Source of the DNA: Mesorhizobium hawassense
GTDB taxonomy: Bacteria > Pseudomonadota > Alphaproteobacteria > Rhizobiales > Rhizobiaceae
DNA length: 64,000 nt
NCBI RefSeq assembly: GCF_003289945.1
Contig: NZ_QMBP01000014.1
Span: forward strand, 1 to 64,000
Direction of reading: 5' to 3'
The notes under the pieces were generated by a model, which saw nothing but the letters and a program-made list of their open reading frames with translations, had not been told where the DNA came from and made no database searches. Made by a program: the position numbers and the translations under genes. The first letter of the stretch is position 1. Each line of letters opens with the position of its first letter. Positions 1 through 8,281 of this stretch are shown piece after piece.

Positions 1-207
1 GCCCGGCATGACGGTGGGCCGCGACGAGCGGTCGGCCATGCCTTTGCTGCCTTCGGCCTTGTAGCGCTCGACCCAACGCGCCACGATCTTGGCCGACACA
101 CCATACGTTCGCGCCGCATGGGCTTTGGAAAAACCGCCTTCTATCACCGCCAGCGCCATCTCCTCTCGACGCAGCGGCGTGAGACGGGCATTCTTGTGGA
201 TGTTCAT
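1..207 (-). CDS. IS481-family transposase, N-terminal part (runs off the window)
   Basis: The minus strand from the ATG at 207 reads MNIHKNARLTPLRREEMALA and continues open to the window edge, about 69 residues. The N-terminal helix-turn-helix (FSKAHAARTYGVSAKIVARW) followed by a conserved R-S-S-R-P stretch is typical of the DNA-binding part of IS481-group DDE transposases. The catalytic domain lies outside the window. A good ribosome-binding site (GGAGG-like, in CGGAGGATCCGA) precedes the start. Whether the element is intact cannot be judged from here. Confidence 0.8.
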   Translation of the reverse strand, partial: MNIHKNARLTPLRREEMALAVIEGGFSKAHAARTYGVSAKIVARWVERYKAEGSKGMADRSSRPTVMPG

Positions 208-290
208 TCGGATCCTCCGACGAGCGCTGAAGCCTGGTAACTCCAGTCTCCTCGGTCCGGTCCGAATGGACAACCTCCTGAAAGCTCACA
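1..290 (-). mobile_element. End of an IS481-like insertion sequence
   Basis: The transposase start is followed outward by about 80 bases and then a likely terminal inverted repeat whose outer end reads TGTGAGCTTTCAGGAGGTTG on the minus strand (290 down to 271). IS481-group elements usually begin with TGT and have the transposase close to the left end. The other end and the target duplication are outside the window, so the exact boundary is inferred. Confidence 0.6.
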
Positions 291-626
291 CCTAGGCCGC
301 GTGCTCCATAAACCCCGCGCGACGCACGCCATGTCCGCTTTGCCGCCGCAGCGCGGCCGAGTTCCTGCGGCAGCGCAATATGTCGCGATGGGCCAGTCCG
401 GACCAGACTGGATTATCGATACAGGCCGCTTTCTGGCGCATCGAATATCGTGGGTATTCTCACCTCCGCGCGGCCATGTCACGGCCGAATAGGTAGGTTT
501 CCAAGAAAGTCCCCGTGCAAGCCATATCCCGCATTATTCACCAAATATCGATCGGCGCAGGCTCCTCCCGCTGACGGGCCAAAGACGCCCCATCCACCGA
601 GCGGGTGTCTCCGCCGTTAATCCCTG
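291..626. other. Gene-free stretch beside the IS end
   Basis: No convincing gene is seen. Short open frames on both strands lack ribosome-binding sites and recognisable protein features. The stretch separates the IS end from the end of the methyltransferase gene and may contain remnants of the insertion target. Confidence 0.5.
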
Positions 627-1490
627 TCAGCTTGCCGGATTGCGCGCGGTGACGATCCACGCCGCACCGTCGATCATCACGAACCGCTGGCCGGGACGGT
701 CCGCGAAGGCGGCACGAACCGCGGCCGAGGCGCGGGCGCGTATGTCGTCGGGCTGATCAGCGAGCGTACGCGCCAGCGGGCCGACCTCGAGCGTCATCTC
801 CACCGCGTCGTCGATCGCCGCGTCCCGCGTCGCTCCCTCGCCAAACGGGACGGAAGCATCGAAGGGCGAGATAGCGATATTGGTGAAGCCCGCCGCCGTC
901 AGGATGCGCGCCACCCGGCCCCGGTCGCCGAACGAGAACGGGCCGGGTGCTTCGGGTTCGGGCGGCGCGGTCGGCGGAACGATGCCTTTAAGTGCGCCCA
1001 TCGGCAGGCGCATCCAATCGTTCTCGGCCACGCCGCGCCAGCAGACGAAAGCGACCCGCCCGCCCGGCTGGAGGGCGCGGCGGATATGGGCGAACGCCCG
1101 CGTCGGATCGTCGAAGAACATCACCCCGAAACGCGAGAACAGGATGTCGAAGGCGCCCTCGGGCAACTCGGCGCTGCTGGCGTCGGCCACTCGGAACAGG
1201 GCCGGCGTATCCTGTGGCGCAAGGGCGCGCGCCCGGTCGATCAACGGTTCGGATATGTCCACGCCCAGCACTTGGCCAAGCCGGCCAACGAGGGCGGCCA
1301 GTGCCAAACTCGACGCGCCCGCGCCGCAGCCGACGTCCAGCACGCGCTCGCTCGTCGCAGGCGCGGCGGCTTCGATCGCGGCTTGGCCGAACACCGCTAG
1401 CATGGCGTCGAGCCGGGCCTGGTGGGCGACCCAGCGTTCCCCGCTTTGGTCATTCCAATCGGCGACCCGATCGGCATCGTACTGTGCCAT
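627..1490 (-). CDS. Class I SAM-dependent methyltransferase
   Basis: This 287-residue protein has the Rossmann-type methyltransferase motif I (VLDVGCGAGASSLALA, about residues 50-65), an acidic motif II (GVDIS), a motif-III-like DAS/ELP region and the post-motif LQPGGRVAFVCW. It resembles UbiE/BioC-like small-molecule methyltransferases; the substrate cannot be read from the sequence. AAGGA lies six bases before the ATG, which supports the start. It is the last gene of a probable three-gene minus-strand set behind the flavoprotein and the SDR (gap of 76 bp to the SDR stop). It would be co-regulated with them if transcription reads through. Confidence 0.85.
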   Translation of the reverse strand: MAQYDADRVADWNDQSGERWVAHQARLDAMLAVFGQAAIEAAAPATSERVLDVGCGAGASSLALAALVGRLGQVLGVDISEPLIDRARALAPQDTPALFRVADASSAELPEGAFDILFSRFGVMFFDDPTRAFAHIRRALQPGGRVAFVCWRGVAENDWMRLPMGALKGIVPPTAPPEPEAPGPFSFGDRGRVARILTAAGFTNIAISPFDASVPFGEGATRDAAIDDAVEMTLEVGPLARTLADQPDDIRARASAAVRAAFADRPGQRFVMIDGAAWIVTARNPAS

Positions 1491-1566
1491 GACATATCCT
1501 TGTCGTGAGGCGCTCTTAACTAGGCTCTCCCTCCGGCTGCGAAACGAACGCCGGTTGATCCTTGCA

Positions 1567-2382
1567 TCAGACCGGCAGCCCGAACCGCTTTCGTAGGCTC
1601 TTGTCGAATGCGGAAGCGGCGACGAAACGGCGCAGAAAGCTGATCTGACGCGCCGTTTTCCCGGCCGTATAGCGCCTCTTCGGAGCCGGATCGGTCGCAG
1701 CCGCCAACACGGTCTGGGCTACTACTTCGGGCGCATCGCCTTTCTCCATCTCCTTCCGTACCGCTCCATTCATGGCTGCGCGCGCCATGTCATAAATGGC
1801 CAGGAACTGGTCCGGCTTCGCGAGGTTCTCTTCGAAGGACGTGCGGGTGTAGGCGGGCTCGACCAACGACACGCGAATTCCGAACGGGCGCAGTTCATGG
1901 TCGAGCGATTCGGAATAGCCTTCAACGGCATGTTTGGTCGATGAATAAAGCGCGAAAAAGGGACCCGGGATGAACCCCTGCACCGAGCTCAGATTAACAA
2001 TTCTGCCCTTTCCTTGGCGTCGCATTGTCGGCAATACCGCATTGGTCACGCGAAAGACGCCGAAGACGTTCACGTCGAACAGTGCCTGCGCCTGAACCGT
2101 CGAAGACTCCTCCGCGGCGCCGAGCAGGCCCATGCCGGCATTGTTGACGAGCAGGTCGATGCGGCCTGCTTCGGCAAGGACCCGCTCGACCAGTTTCGCC
2201 ACGGACTCATCGTCGGTAACGTCACAGGCCAGCATAGTAAAACCGTCGGATCTCTTCGCTGCGGCGCGGCGGCTGGTTCCGAACACTCGAAAGCCCGCAT
2301 TCCGCAAGGCTTTGGCGGTGGCAAGACCGATGCCGGAGGATGCGCCGGTCACCAGGGCGACGCCAGGACTGGTCTTATTCAT
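1567..2382 (-). CDS. Short-chain dehydrogenase/reductase (SDR) oxidoreductase
   Basis: The 271-residue product is a classical SDR: the cofactor motif TGASSGIG lies near residues 12-19, NNAG follows the third strand, and the catalytic triad Ser...Tyr-x3-Lys is visible as VNLSSVQG and YSSTKHA. The MNKTSPG start at 2382 was chosen over an upstream frame extension because AGGGAAG sits at the right distance and the family begins just before the first strand. The substrate is unknown. It lies 75 bp downstream of the flavoprotein gene and probably shares its promoter and TetR control. Confidence 0.88.
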   Translation of the reverse strand: MNKTSPGVALVTGASSGIGLATAKALRNAGFRVFGTSRRAAAKRSDGFTMLACDVTDDESVAKLVERVLAEAGRIDLLVNNAGMGLLGAAEESSTVQAQALFDVNVFGVFRVTNAVLPTMRRQGKGRIVNLSSVQGFIPGPFFALYSSTKHAVEGYSESLDHELRPFGIRVSLVEPAYTRTSFEENLAKPDQFLAIYDMARAAMNGAVRKEMEKGDAPEVVAQTVLAAATDPAPKRRYTAGKTARQISFLRRFVAASAFDKSLRKRFGLPV

Positions 2383-2456
2383 GAGGCCCACTTCCCTTGC
2401 TTTAGATTGGAGCGCCGCCGCTGGGTTGGCCAATTGGGACCGGAGAAACTCTGCTC

Positions 2457-3350
2457 TCAAGTCAGCATCGACTGCTGGGCGAAGATGCCCGCCATCGCGC
2501 CTTGCCATGATGCCGTGGTGACCGAGGGTATGAGGGGGTTGGTGAGGTCCCCGGCGGCATAGACGCCGGCCATGCTGGTTTCACGGCGCTCGTCGACCTT
2601 GAGGACGATGCCGAGAGGTGTATCGAGCGTGGCGAGGCCCAGTGATTCATGCAAGCTTGCGGACGGCTTGTTGCGCGGATGCGCGAACAGGATGTCGACA
2701 GCCACATCGGGGCCGGTATTGAGCCTGACGGTGGCACTATGGTCCCCGTGATGGGCGATTTCGGCGATCCGGCCGTCAACGATAGGTGTGTTGCGACGCT
2801 CCAGATCGGCTCGGATATCGGGTGGAATGTCGTGACCATCGGAGAAGACCGTCAACCTGTCGGTCCAATCGTGGAACAGCCTGACCTGATTTTGCGACTG
2901 CGGGCCGGACCAGACGAGGCCCCAATGCTGGCCGGCGACTTCAAAGCCGTCGCAATAGGGACAGGGCACGATGGACGTGCCCCAGCCTTCGGCAAAGCCC
3001 GGCACATCAGGCATCTGGTCGGTAATGCCATAGCTTAGGATCAGCCGGCGCGCCTTTAGGCTTTCGCCATCGCCAGTGAGGACGGAGAAATCATCGATGC
3101 CGCCGGAGACGCTGTCGGCCCGGGCATTGACCAGCCTGATCGCTGGATAACGCGCCAACTGCCGCCGCGCCTCGGCCAGGATGTCGAGCGGCGGCTTGTG
3201 ATCGTGGCCGAGCAGACCATGCGAGCGGCCGGCGAAGCGATTGCGCGGCAGGCCTGTATCGAGAACGGTGACCTTGCGGCGGGCACGGCCTAGCTGCAGG
3301 GCGGCGGCGAGTCCGGCAAAGCTGCCGCCGATAATGATGACGTCATCCAT
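2457..3350 (-). CDS. NAD(P)/FAD-dependent oxidoreductase, thioredoxin-reductase-like
   Basis: The 297-residue protein begins MDDVIIIGGSFAGLAAALQL, an FAD-binding dinucleotide fold, and has a C-terminal FAD motif (GVYAAGDLTNPLIPSV). The redox site reads CPYCDGFE, the CxxC placement of the thioredoxin-reductase/AhpF-like family. A second NAD(P)-binding GxGxxG is not obvious: the matching segment reads WGLVWSGPQSQN. The ATG at 3350 was chosen because the Rossmann fold starts immediately after it. It is divergent from the TetR gene across a shared control region, so it is the likely target of that repressor. Confidence 0.85.
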   Translation of the reverse strand: MDDVIIIGGSFAGLAAALQLGRARRKVTVLDTGLPRNRFAGRSHGLLGHDHKPPLDILAEARRQLARYPAIRLVNARADSVSGGIDDFSVLTGDGESLKARRLILSYGITDQMPDVPGFAEGWGTSIVPCPYCDGFEVAGQHWGLVWSGPQSQNQVRLFHDWTDRLTVFSDGHDIPPDIRADLERRNTPIVDGRIAEIAHHGDHSATVRLNTGPDVAVDILFAHPRNKPSASLHESLGLATLDTPLGIVLKVDERRETSMAGVYAAGDLTNPLIPSVTTASWQGAMAGIFAQQSMLT

Positions 3351-3415
3351 GGTGATGGGCTCCGTGTTGTTGATGGAGGGGCGCGGCTGGGTCCGGTTGA
3401 AGCCTATCCATTGGC

Positions 3416-3473
3416 TTGCACATTTTAGGAACTGTGTGGTATCGTAATTCAATAATTAGGATACCGTCAAGGA
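3416..3473 (+). promoter_or_regulatory. Divergent promoter region with TetR operator
   Basis: A near-perfect inverted repeat has left arm GGTATCGTAATT (3438-3449) and right arm AATTAGGATACC (3454-3465), matching at 11 of 12 positions around a CAAT spacer. It overlaps a plausible promoter for the regulator: TTGCAC at 3416-3421 and TATCGT at 3440-3445, with 18 bases between them. AAGGA at 3469-3473 serves the GTG start at 3482. The position between the TetR gene and the flavoprotein gene fits autoregulation plus control of the divergent genes. Confidence 0.75.
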
Positions 3474-3481
3474 CTGGAATT

Positions 3482-4168
3482 GTGGTAACCGGGAAAAACA
3501 CCCAGGCCCGGCGCGGCCGGCCCGCCAACGAGGCGCTTGGACAAAGGATCGTCGACACGGCGGGCGAACTTTTTGCGGAACTGGGTTTTCAAGCGACGAC
3601 ATTGGACAAGGTCGCCCAGCGGGCGAAGATATCCAAGCTCAGCATCTATCGGCACTTCGAGAACAAAGAGGCGCTGTTTGGCGCGGCGTTTGCTGCCCGC
3701 TGCCAGCAATTAATACCACAGGCCCTTTTTGAAGGCGTCGAGGGTTCGGCCCAAGATCAGCTCATGGCGGTGGGGTCATCACTGCTTCGCACGCTGTTGC
3801 GCCCGGATGTCCGCAATGTCGAAGCCATGGTCATGGCCGACATGACGAGTCAAAAGTCGTTGAGCAAGCTTCATTACGAAGCCGGTCCCGCCCATATCAT
3901 CGCCCAAATCGAGGCCCTGTTGCGTCAGTTGCACGCGAAGGCGGTTCTGAATGTGCCCGATCCTCTCCAGTCCGCCCGCTTGTTTGCCGCGCTTTTCAAA
4001 GGCTCCGATCTTCTGATTATCGCACGCTTCGATGAGGCCAGAGCAGAGGACGACAACGAAATCGAATCCTATTGTCGGTCGGCCGTCGCCATGTTTATCG
4101 CCGCGCACGGTGGCAACGACCACGCGGGAGGATATTCGCCTGCCTCCAGGTCAAAAGGCAAAATTTGA
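3482..4168 (+). CDS. TetR/AcrR-family transcriptional regulator
   Basis: The 228-residue protein has a basic N-terminal arm (ARRGRPANEAL) and then the TetR helix-turn-helix with TTLDKVAQRAKISKLSIYRH (about residues 40-60) and FENKEALF. The C-terminal half resembles AefR-type ligand domains. The GTG at 3482 was chosen because AAGGA is eight bases upstream and because an earlier TTG at 3416 would place the promoter and operator inside the gene. It probably represses itself and the divergent flavoprotein-SDR-methyltransferase genes; the ligand is unknown. Confidence 0.88.
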   Translation: MVTGKNTQARRGRPANEALGQRIVDTAGELFAELGFQATTLDKVAQRAKISKLSIYRHFENKEALFGAAFAARCQQLIPQALFEGVEGSAQDQLMAVGSSLLRTLLRPDVRNVEAMVMADMTSQKSLSKLHYEAGPAHIIAQIEALLRQLHAKAVLNVPDPLQSARLFAALFKGSDLLIIARFDEARAEDDNEIESYCRSAVAMFIAAHGGNDHAGGYSPASRSKGKI

Positions 4169-4283
4169 ATCGTGCGTGACCGAGTAGGCCAGCAGGTCAA
4201 GGCAGGCTAGCAGATCAGGAAAATTGAGGTGTCGGCGAACTCGCGTCAATCAGGATATGGCTGCGCCTTAGTGAGTCCACGCC

Positions 4284-4841
4284 TCAGTTCTTGAACTTCT
4301 CGCCGGGGTATGCGCCCCACACCTGCGACTGGGCCATCCAGCCGGTATGGCCGTCGAAGGTCATCTCGCACCATTGGCCGTCGCATTTCTTGATCGAGCC
4401 GATCACGCCCGGCTCGATGATGGCGACGACACCGGCGTCCTTGTCGGGCTCGTTGAGCAGGTTGACCTGCCCGCCCTTGCCGCGCTGCCAGGGCGCGACG
4501 ATCGCGGTGCGGCGTCCGGACAGTAGCGACTGGTTGATCCAGCCTTCCGACCCATCGGCATCGCGCACGCGCCGCCAGGTGTCGAATTCCTGGATGATTT
4601 CCATCGGCAGGCCGGCCTTCATGTACATCCAGTTGACCGAATAATTGGCGCCAGGGCCGACGCGTGAATTGACGCGGGCCGGCTTCAGGCTGACGAATCG
4701 CGGCAGTGGCAGGCCGCTCGGGCCGAGCGTTATCGTCTGCGCCGGCGCGGCCGCGCTCTGCGCGAATGCCTGCGGCGCGCAAAGGAGTGCGCCAACAATG
4801 GTCGCGCTGAGGGCCAGGCGAAGCGACGCGAAACCAGACAC
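4284..4841 (-). CDS. Secreted SH3-domain protein
   Basis: This 185-residue product begins with a GTG start (AAGGA six bases upstream) and a Sec signal peptide (LALSATIVGALLCAPQAFA, cleavage before QSA). The mature part carries two SH3-like modules. The first contains ARVNSRVGPGANYSVNWMY and the second ends EMTFDGHTGWMAQSQVWG. This matches the COG3807-type periplasmic SH3 proteins common in alphaproteobacteria, which probably bind cell-wall or protein partners. It is divergent from the hydroxyacid dehydrogenase gene and stands alone. Confidence 0.85.
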   Translation of the reverse strand: MSGFASLRLALSATIVGALLCAPQAFAQSAAAPAQTITLGPSGLPLPRFVSLKPARVNSRVGPGANYSVNWMYMKAGLPMEIIQEFDTWRRVRDADGSEGWINQSLLSGRRTAIVAPWQRGKGGQVNLLNEPDKDAGVVAIIEPGVIGSIKKCDGQWCEMTFDGHTGWMAQSQVWGAYPGEKFKN

Positions 4842-4992
4842 TTTCGTTCCTTTCGGCGCCGGTCCGTCCGGATGAGCGCCCCTTTTTCTTTGTCTTCGGC
4901 GACACCGCTTGTTACAGGAGTGGGCTGATGCCGCGACTGGTTACAAGTTTCGCCGGTCTTGGTTAAAGAGGTCTCAACGAGATCGGTTTCGA

Positions 4993-5041
4993 GAGCATGA
5001 TCCCGAAAAGTGGGAACCGGTTTTCGGAAAAGATCATGCTC
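4993..5041 (+). repeat. Palindromic intergenic repeat, family copy 1
   Basis: Perfect 10-bp terminal arms GAGCATGATC (4993-5002) and GATCATGCTC (5032-5041) enclose a second inverted pair, CCGAAAA and TTTTCGG, around GTGGGAACCGG. The sequence can fold into a long hairpin. The tail ACAAAGAG follows at once. The same core AAAAGTG...GCGGTTTT recurs at six other places in the window, as in rhizobial intergenic mosaic repeats. Confidence 0.85.
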
Positions 5042-5111
5042 CAACAAAGAGTAGGATCAGGAAGACGATTCGACCAAACGTCATCCTGATCGAGGAAGCT
5101 TCGGGGATAAA

Positions 5112-6113
5112 ATGGCAGGCAAAAAACGGCCCCTCGTCGTCATCACGCGCAAGCTGCCCGATCCGGTCGAGACCCGCATGCGCGAATTGTTCGACGCGCG
5201 GCTGAACGTCGAGGACCGGCCGATGACGCAGCCGGAGCTGGTCGCGGCGGTCAAGGAAGCCGACGTGCTGGTTCCGACCATCACCGACCATATCGATGCC
5301 GCGCTGATCGCCCAGGCCGGCGAGAACCTCAAGCTGATCGCGAATTTCGGCAATGGCGTCGACAAGATCGACGTCGCGGCAGCGGCCAAGAAGGGCATCA
5401 CCGTCACCAACACGCCGAATGTGCTGACCGAAGACACCGCCGACATGACCATGGCGCTGATGCTCGCCGTGCCGCGGCGTCTGGCCGAAGGCGCCAATGT
5501 GCTGACCGGCGAGAAGAAATGGGCCGGCTGGTCGCCGACCTGGATGCTCGGCCGGCGCATCTGGGGCAAACGCCTGGGCATCGTCGGCATGGGCCGCATC
5601 GGCACGGCCGTCGCCAGGCGGGCAAAGGCCTTCGGCCTGTCGATCCATTATCACAACAGGCACCGCGTGCTGCCGGCGGTCGAGGAGGAGCTGGAGGCGA
5701 CCTATTGGGAAAGCCTCGACCAGATGCTCGCCCGCATGGACATCATCTCGGTCAACTGCCCGTCGACGCCGGCGACGTTCCACCTGCTATCCGGCCGCCG
5801 CCTGGCGCTGATGCAGCCCTCGGCCTACATCGTCAACACCGCGCGCGGCGACATCATCGACGAGGAATCGCTGATCAAGCTCATCCACGACGGCAAGATC
5901 GCCGGCGCCGGTCTCGACGTCTACGAGCACGAGCCGGCGCTGAACGCCAAGCTGTTGAAGCTTGCCGCCAAGGGCAAGGTGGTGCTTTTGCCGCATATGG
6001 GCTCGGCCACGCTCGAGGGCCGCATCGACATGGGCGAGAAGGTGATCATCAACATCCGCGCCTTCTTCGACGGCCACCGCCCGCCGGACCGCGTCCTGCC
6101 GCTCAGGACCTGA
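5112..6113 (+). CDS. D-2-hydroxyacid dehydrogenase (glyoxylate/hydroxypyruvate reductase type)
   Basis: The 333-residue protein has the D-2-hydroxyacid dehydrogenase layout: an N-terminal catalytic lobe, a Rossmann NAD(P) motif GIVGMGRIGTAVARRA (about 157-172), the signature VNTARGDIIDE with catalytic Arg, the GLDVYEHEP region with the Glu, and the catalytic His in LLPHMGSAT. It most resembles glyoxylate/D-glycerate dehydrogenases that reduce glyoxylate or hydroxypyruvate in the cytosol. It stands alone on the plus strand and is convergent with the aconitase-X genes. Confidence 0.88.
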   Translation: MAGKKRPLVVITRKLPDPVETRMRELFDARLNVEDRPMTQPELVAAVKEADVLVPTITDHIDAALIAQAGENLKLIANFGNGVDKIDVAAAAKKGITVTNTPNVLTEDTADMTMALMLAVPRRLAEGANVLTGEKKWAGWSPTWMLGRRIWGKRLGIVGMGRIGTAVARRAKAFGLSIHYHNRHRVLPAVEEELEATYWESLDQMLARMDIISVNCPSTPATFHLLSGRRLALMQPSAYIVNTARGDIIDEESLIKLIHDGKIAGAGLDVYEHEPALNAKLLKLAAKGKVVLLPHMGSATLEGRIDMGEKVIINIRAFFDGHRPPDRVLPLRT

Positions 6114-6128
6114 AAAGGTCAGCCACTG

Positions 6129-6542
6129 TCAGATGCCGGTGGTGACGGCGCCGTCCATGGCGACCCTTACGGCGGATCCACGATAGGTCTCGAACGCGCC
6201 ACGTTCGAGCCGCACCGCCATCGGCGTTTCCCAACCCATCTCCCGGGCGACGATCAAACCGAGCAGCAGAATGGCGTCCGGCTCGTGCATCACCAGGGCG
6301 GCAGGCGCTCGGCCGTTGTGCACGAGCTCCATCAGCACCGCCGAAGCCGATGAGGAGCCGATCGTGCCCGGCAGGAACAGCACTTTGCCGGCGATGATCT
6401 CGCCATGCTGCGGGTGGCGAACGTCGGCGATGCGGCCGGTCCTGGGGTCGACGCCGCCCCAGAAGCTGATCGGCGCCGTAAGCACCAGCGCCTCGCCTTC
6501 GCCCGCCTTGCCGGGCACCAGGATTTCGGCTGGAGCGCTCAT
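6129..6542 (-). CDS. Aconitase X small subunit (swivel domain, DUF126)
   Basis: This 137-residue protein begins MSAPAEILVPGKAGEGEAL and contains the swivel-domain features FWGGVDPRTG, HPQHGE, LFLPGTIGSSSAS and MHEPDAILLLG, known from DUF126/AcnX small subunits. Its ATG overlaps the stop of the large-subunit gene in an ATGA, so the two are translationally coupled and probably form one enzyme. Bacterial two-subunit AcnX enzymes have been characterised as cis-3-hydroxy-L-proline dehydratases; that substrate is inferred here from family membership only. Confidence 0.85.
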   Translation of the reverse strand: MSAPAEILVPGKAGEGEALVLTAPISFWGGVDPRTGRIADVRHPQHGEIIAGKVLFLPGTIGSSSASAVLMELVHNGRAPAALVMHEPDAILLLGLIVAREMGWETPMAVRLERGAFETYRGSAVRVAMDGAVTTGI

Positions 6543-7792
6543 GCCGGGATCTCCGTAAAGACCGGCCTGCCAAGGACCGCGCTTTCGACGCAATCGGCAA
6601 GCGAGGCGTAAAGCACCGAATAGCCGGTGTTGCCCGGCGCGTAATGCGCGAACTTGCCCGAATTGGTCATCAGAACGCCGTTGCCGAGGTCCGGCATGAT
6701 CGGCGTCACCACCACGCAGGTATCGGTGACGATGACGACGCCGCGGGCTTCGAGCCTCTTTCGACCACCGTCCCGCTCCAGCAGGGCAAGAGCGTGGCGG
6801 CCGGTGCAGGCGTAGATCGGCACTGCAAGTCTGCGTCCGGCGATCAGCCGCTCCAGGCTGTCGAATTCGACAGACGACAAATGCGGGCTGCCGATCGCCA
6901 CCGCGTCTATGGTTTTGGCGGAGGCGGCAGTCGACAGGCCGGCGCGCGCCTTCGCCGCCATCTGAGGCGTCACGCGGATGACGGCCTCCGGTTCCGGCTC
7001 GGCCAGAATGGTTTCGACGTCAGGGGCCTCGGGTGTCACGCCGGCAATGTGAAACAGGCCGACCGCGCCGGACGATGCTGCGGCCGCGCCGAAGGCTTTC
7101 AACGCGTCCTCGCCGGGATGGCCGGCGACACCAGTGACGACACCGATCGCATAGCCCACCTCGCGGCCATAGAGGCTGCCCAGAACGGGCCAGGCGATTT
7201 CCGAGGCAAGGAAGGACGGCGACAGGTTGGAAACGTCGAACACGAGCCGCGCGCGGCGGTTGTCAGGCCGATGCAGGCCGTAATCCGGCGCGCGGCCAGT
7301 GATGGCGCAGGCAATGTCGAGAAAATCGCCATAGCGGTTGGTGCGGGCGCCCAGCACCGAATTGCAGAAGACGACCGCGTTGGACTCGCCCCAGGCCACG
7401 TCGCTGCCCTGTGCCGGCCTGTGTCCGGCCTGATAGGGGGCGCAGGTCCAGCTCTGCTCGCAGCCGAGCTTGCGATAGGCCTCCATCATCCGCCGCGCCA
7501 TGCCGCGCTGCGGCTCTTCCAGGCGGATGCGCGAGCAGCCCATCAGGTCGAGCGCCCCGACATTGAGCGTCGAGCGCACCACGACCTTGGCGCCGCCTTC
7601 GACCAGCCTCTCGGCGAACAACGTGCCGGAATCGCCGTGGTAAAGCGCACCGTCGATATGGGTGGAGGCGATCGGGATGAGCCGTGGCGCGCCGAGCAGG
7701 CGGGCGCTTTCGGCCACGATGCGCATCGCCATGCCTGCACCGTCCTGGCCGGCGGCGATCGCCTGTTCCTGCGGGCTGAGTGCGAGGCTCAA
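6539..7792 (-). CDS. Aconitase X large catalytic subunit (DUF521), putative cis-3-hydroxyproline dehydratase
   Basis: The 417-residue protein carries AcnX catalytic-domain motifs: PIASTHIDGALYHGDSG near the N-terminus, SWTCAPYQAGHRP, GESNAVVFCNSVLGARTNRY and a C-terminal SGKFAHYAPGNTGY. Cysteines in the conserved TCAP and FCNS positions fit an iron-sulfur or metal-ligand role. The start is TTG at 7792, overlapping the upstream GNAT stop as TTGA. LALSPQEQAIAAGQ following it matches the family's usual N-terminus, so I prefer it over later ATGs. The enzyme belongs to the GNAT-AcnX large-AcnX small cluster. Confidence 0.87.
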   Translation of the reverse strand: MSLALSPQEQAIAAGQDGAGMAMRIVAESARLLGAPRLIPIASTHIDGALYHGDSGTLFAERLVEGGAKVVVRSTLNVGALDLMGCSRIRLEEPQRGMARRMMEAYRKLGCEQSWTCAPYQAGHRPAQGSDVAWGESNAVVFCNSVLGARTNRYGDFLDIACAITGRAPDYGLHRPDNRRARLVFDVSNLSPSFLASEIAWPVLGSLYGREVGYAIGVVTGVAGHPGEDALKAFGAAAASSGAVGLFHIAGVTPEAPDVETILAEPEPEAVIRVTPQMAAKARAGLSTAASAKTIDAVAIGSPHLSSVEFDSLERLIAGRRLAVPIYACTGRHALALLERDGGRKRLEARGVVIVTDTCVVVTPIMPDLGNGVLMTNSGKFAHYAPGNTGYSVLYASLADCVESAVLGRPVFTEIPA

Positions 7793-8277
7793 GACAGCAC
7801 CTTGCGCATGGTGATTGAGGTCGGCCGGTCATAGCCTGCATGCGCCGTGCGCTCGGTCTCGCGAAAGCCCAGCCGGGCGAAGGCTGCATGGTTTGCGGTC
7901 AGTTCGATGCGGGTCTGAAGCTCGATCGCATCCTTGCCGCGCTCGCCGGCAAGATCCTCGACCGCCCGCATCAGCAGGGTGCCGATGCCTTTACCCTGCA
8001 ACTCCGGCTCGACCGAGAGCTTGCCGACATAGAAATCCCGCGCTCGCTCCAGCGCGAAGATGCAGCCGACGACGCGGCCGTTCTCGATCGCCAGAAACCC
8101 GGTCTCCCGCTTCGCCTTCTCGCCAAGGCCGTCGGCGGTCAAAAGATGCGCCGATGACGGCGGGTCGATGACGCCGTCCATATAAGCGAAGGCGCGCCGG
8201 ATCAGCGCGAGCAAATCGTCCCATTGGCCGAAATCAGGAGGAAGGCCGACGATGGAGATGCCGACGGTCTGGTCCAT
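7789..8277 (-). CDS. GNAT-family N-acetyltransferase
   Basis: The 162-residue product has the GNAT acetyl-CoA loop ELQGKGIGTLLMRAVEDLA (motif A, Q-x-x-G-x-G) and the C-terminal NHAAFARLGF (motif B). The ATG at 8277 leaves a four-base gap after the upstream moeB-like stop. The gene ends overlapping the TTG of the AcnX large subunit. Substrate unknown. The tight packing suggests it is transcribed with the moeB-like and AcnX genes and may act in the same amino-acid pathway. Confidence 0.85.
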   Translation of the reverse strand: MDQTVGISIVGLPPDFGQWDDLLALIRRAFAYMDGVIDPPSSAHLLTADGLGEKAKRETGFLAIENGRVVGCIFALERARDFYVGKLSVEPELQGKGIGTLLMRAVEDLAGERGKDAIELQTRIELTANHAAFARLGFRETERTAHAGYDRPTSITMRKVLS

Positions 8278-8281
8278 GCGC

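Noticed and set aside
204..492. Short frames between the IS end and the methyltransferase
   Set aside because: No start signals or recognisable protein features; one overlaps the IS terminal repeat.
3416..3481. Upstream TTG start for the TetR gene
   Set aside because: It would place the -35, -10 and operator inside the coding region and has no ribosome-binding site, whereas the GTG at 3482 has one.
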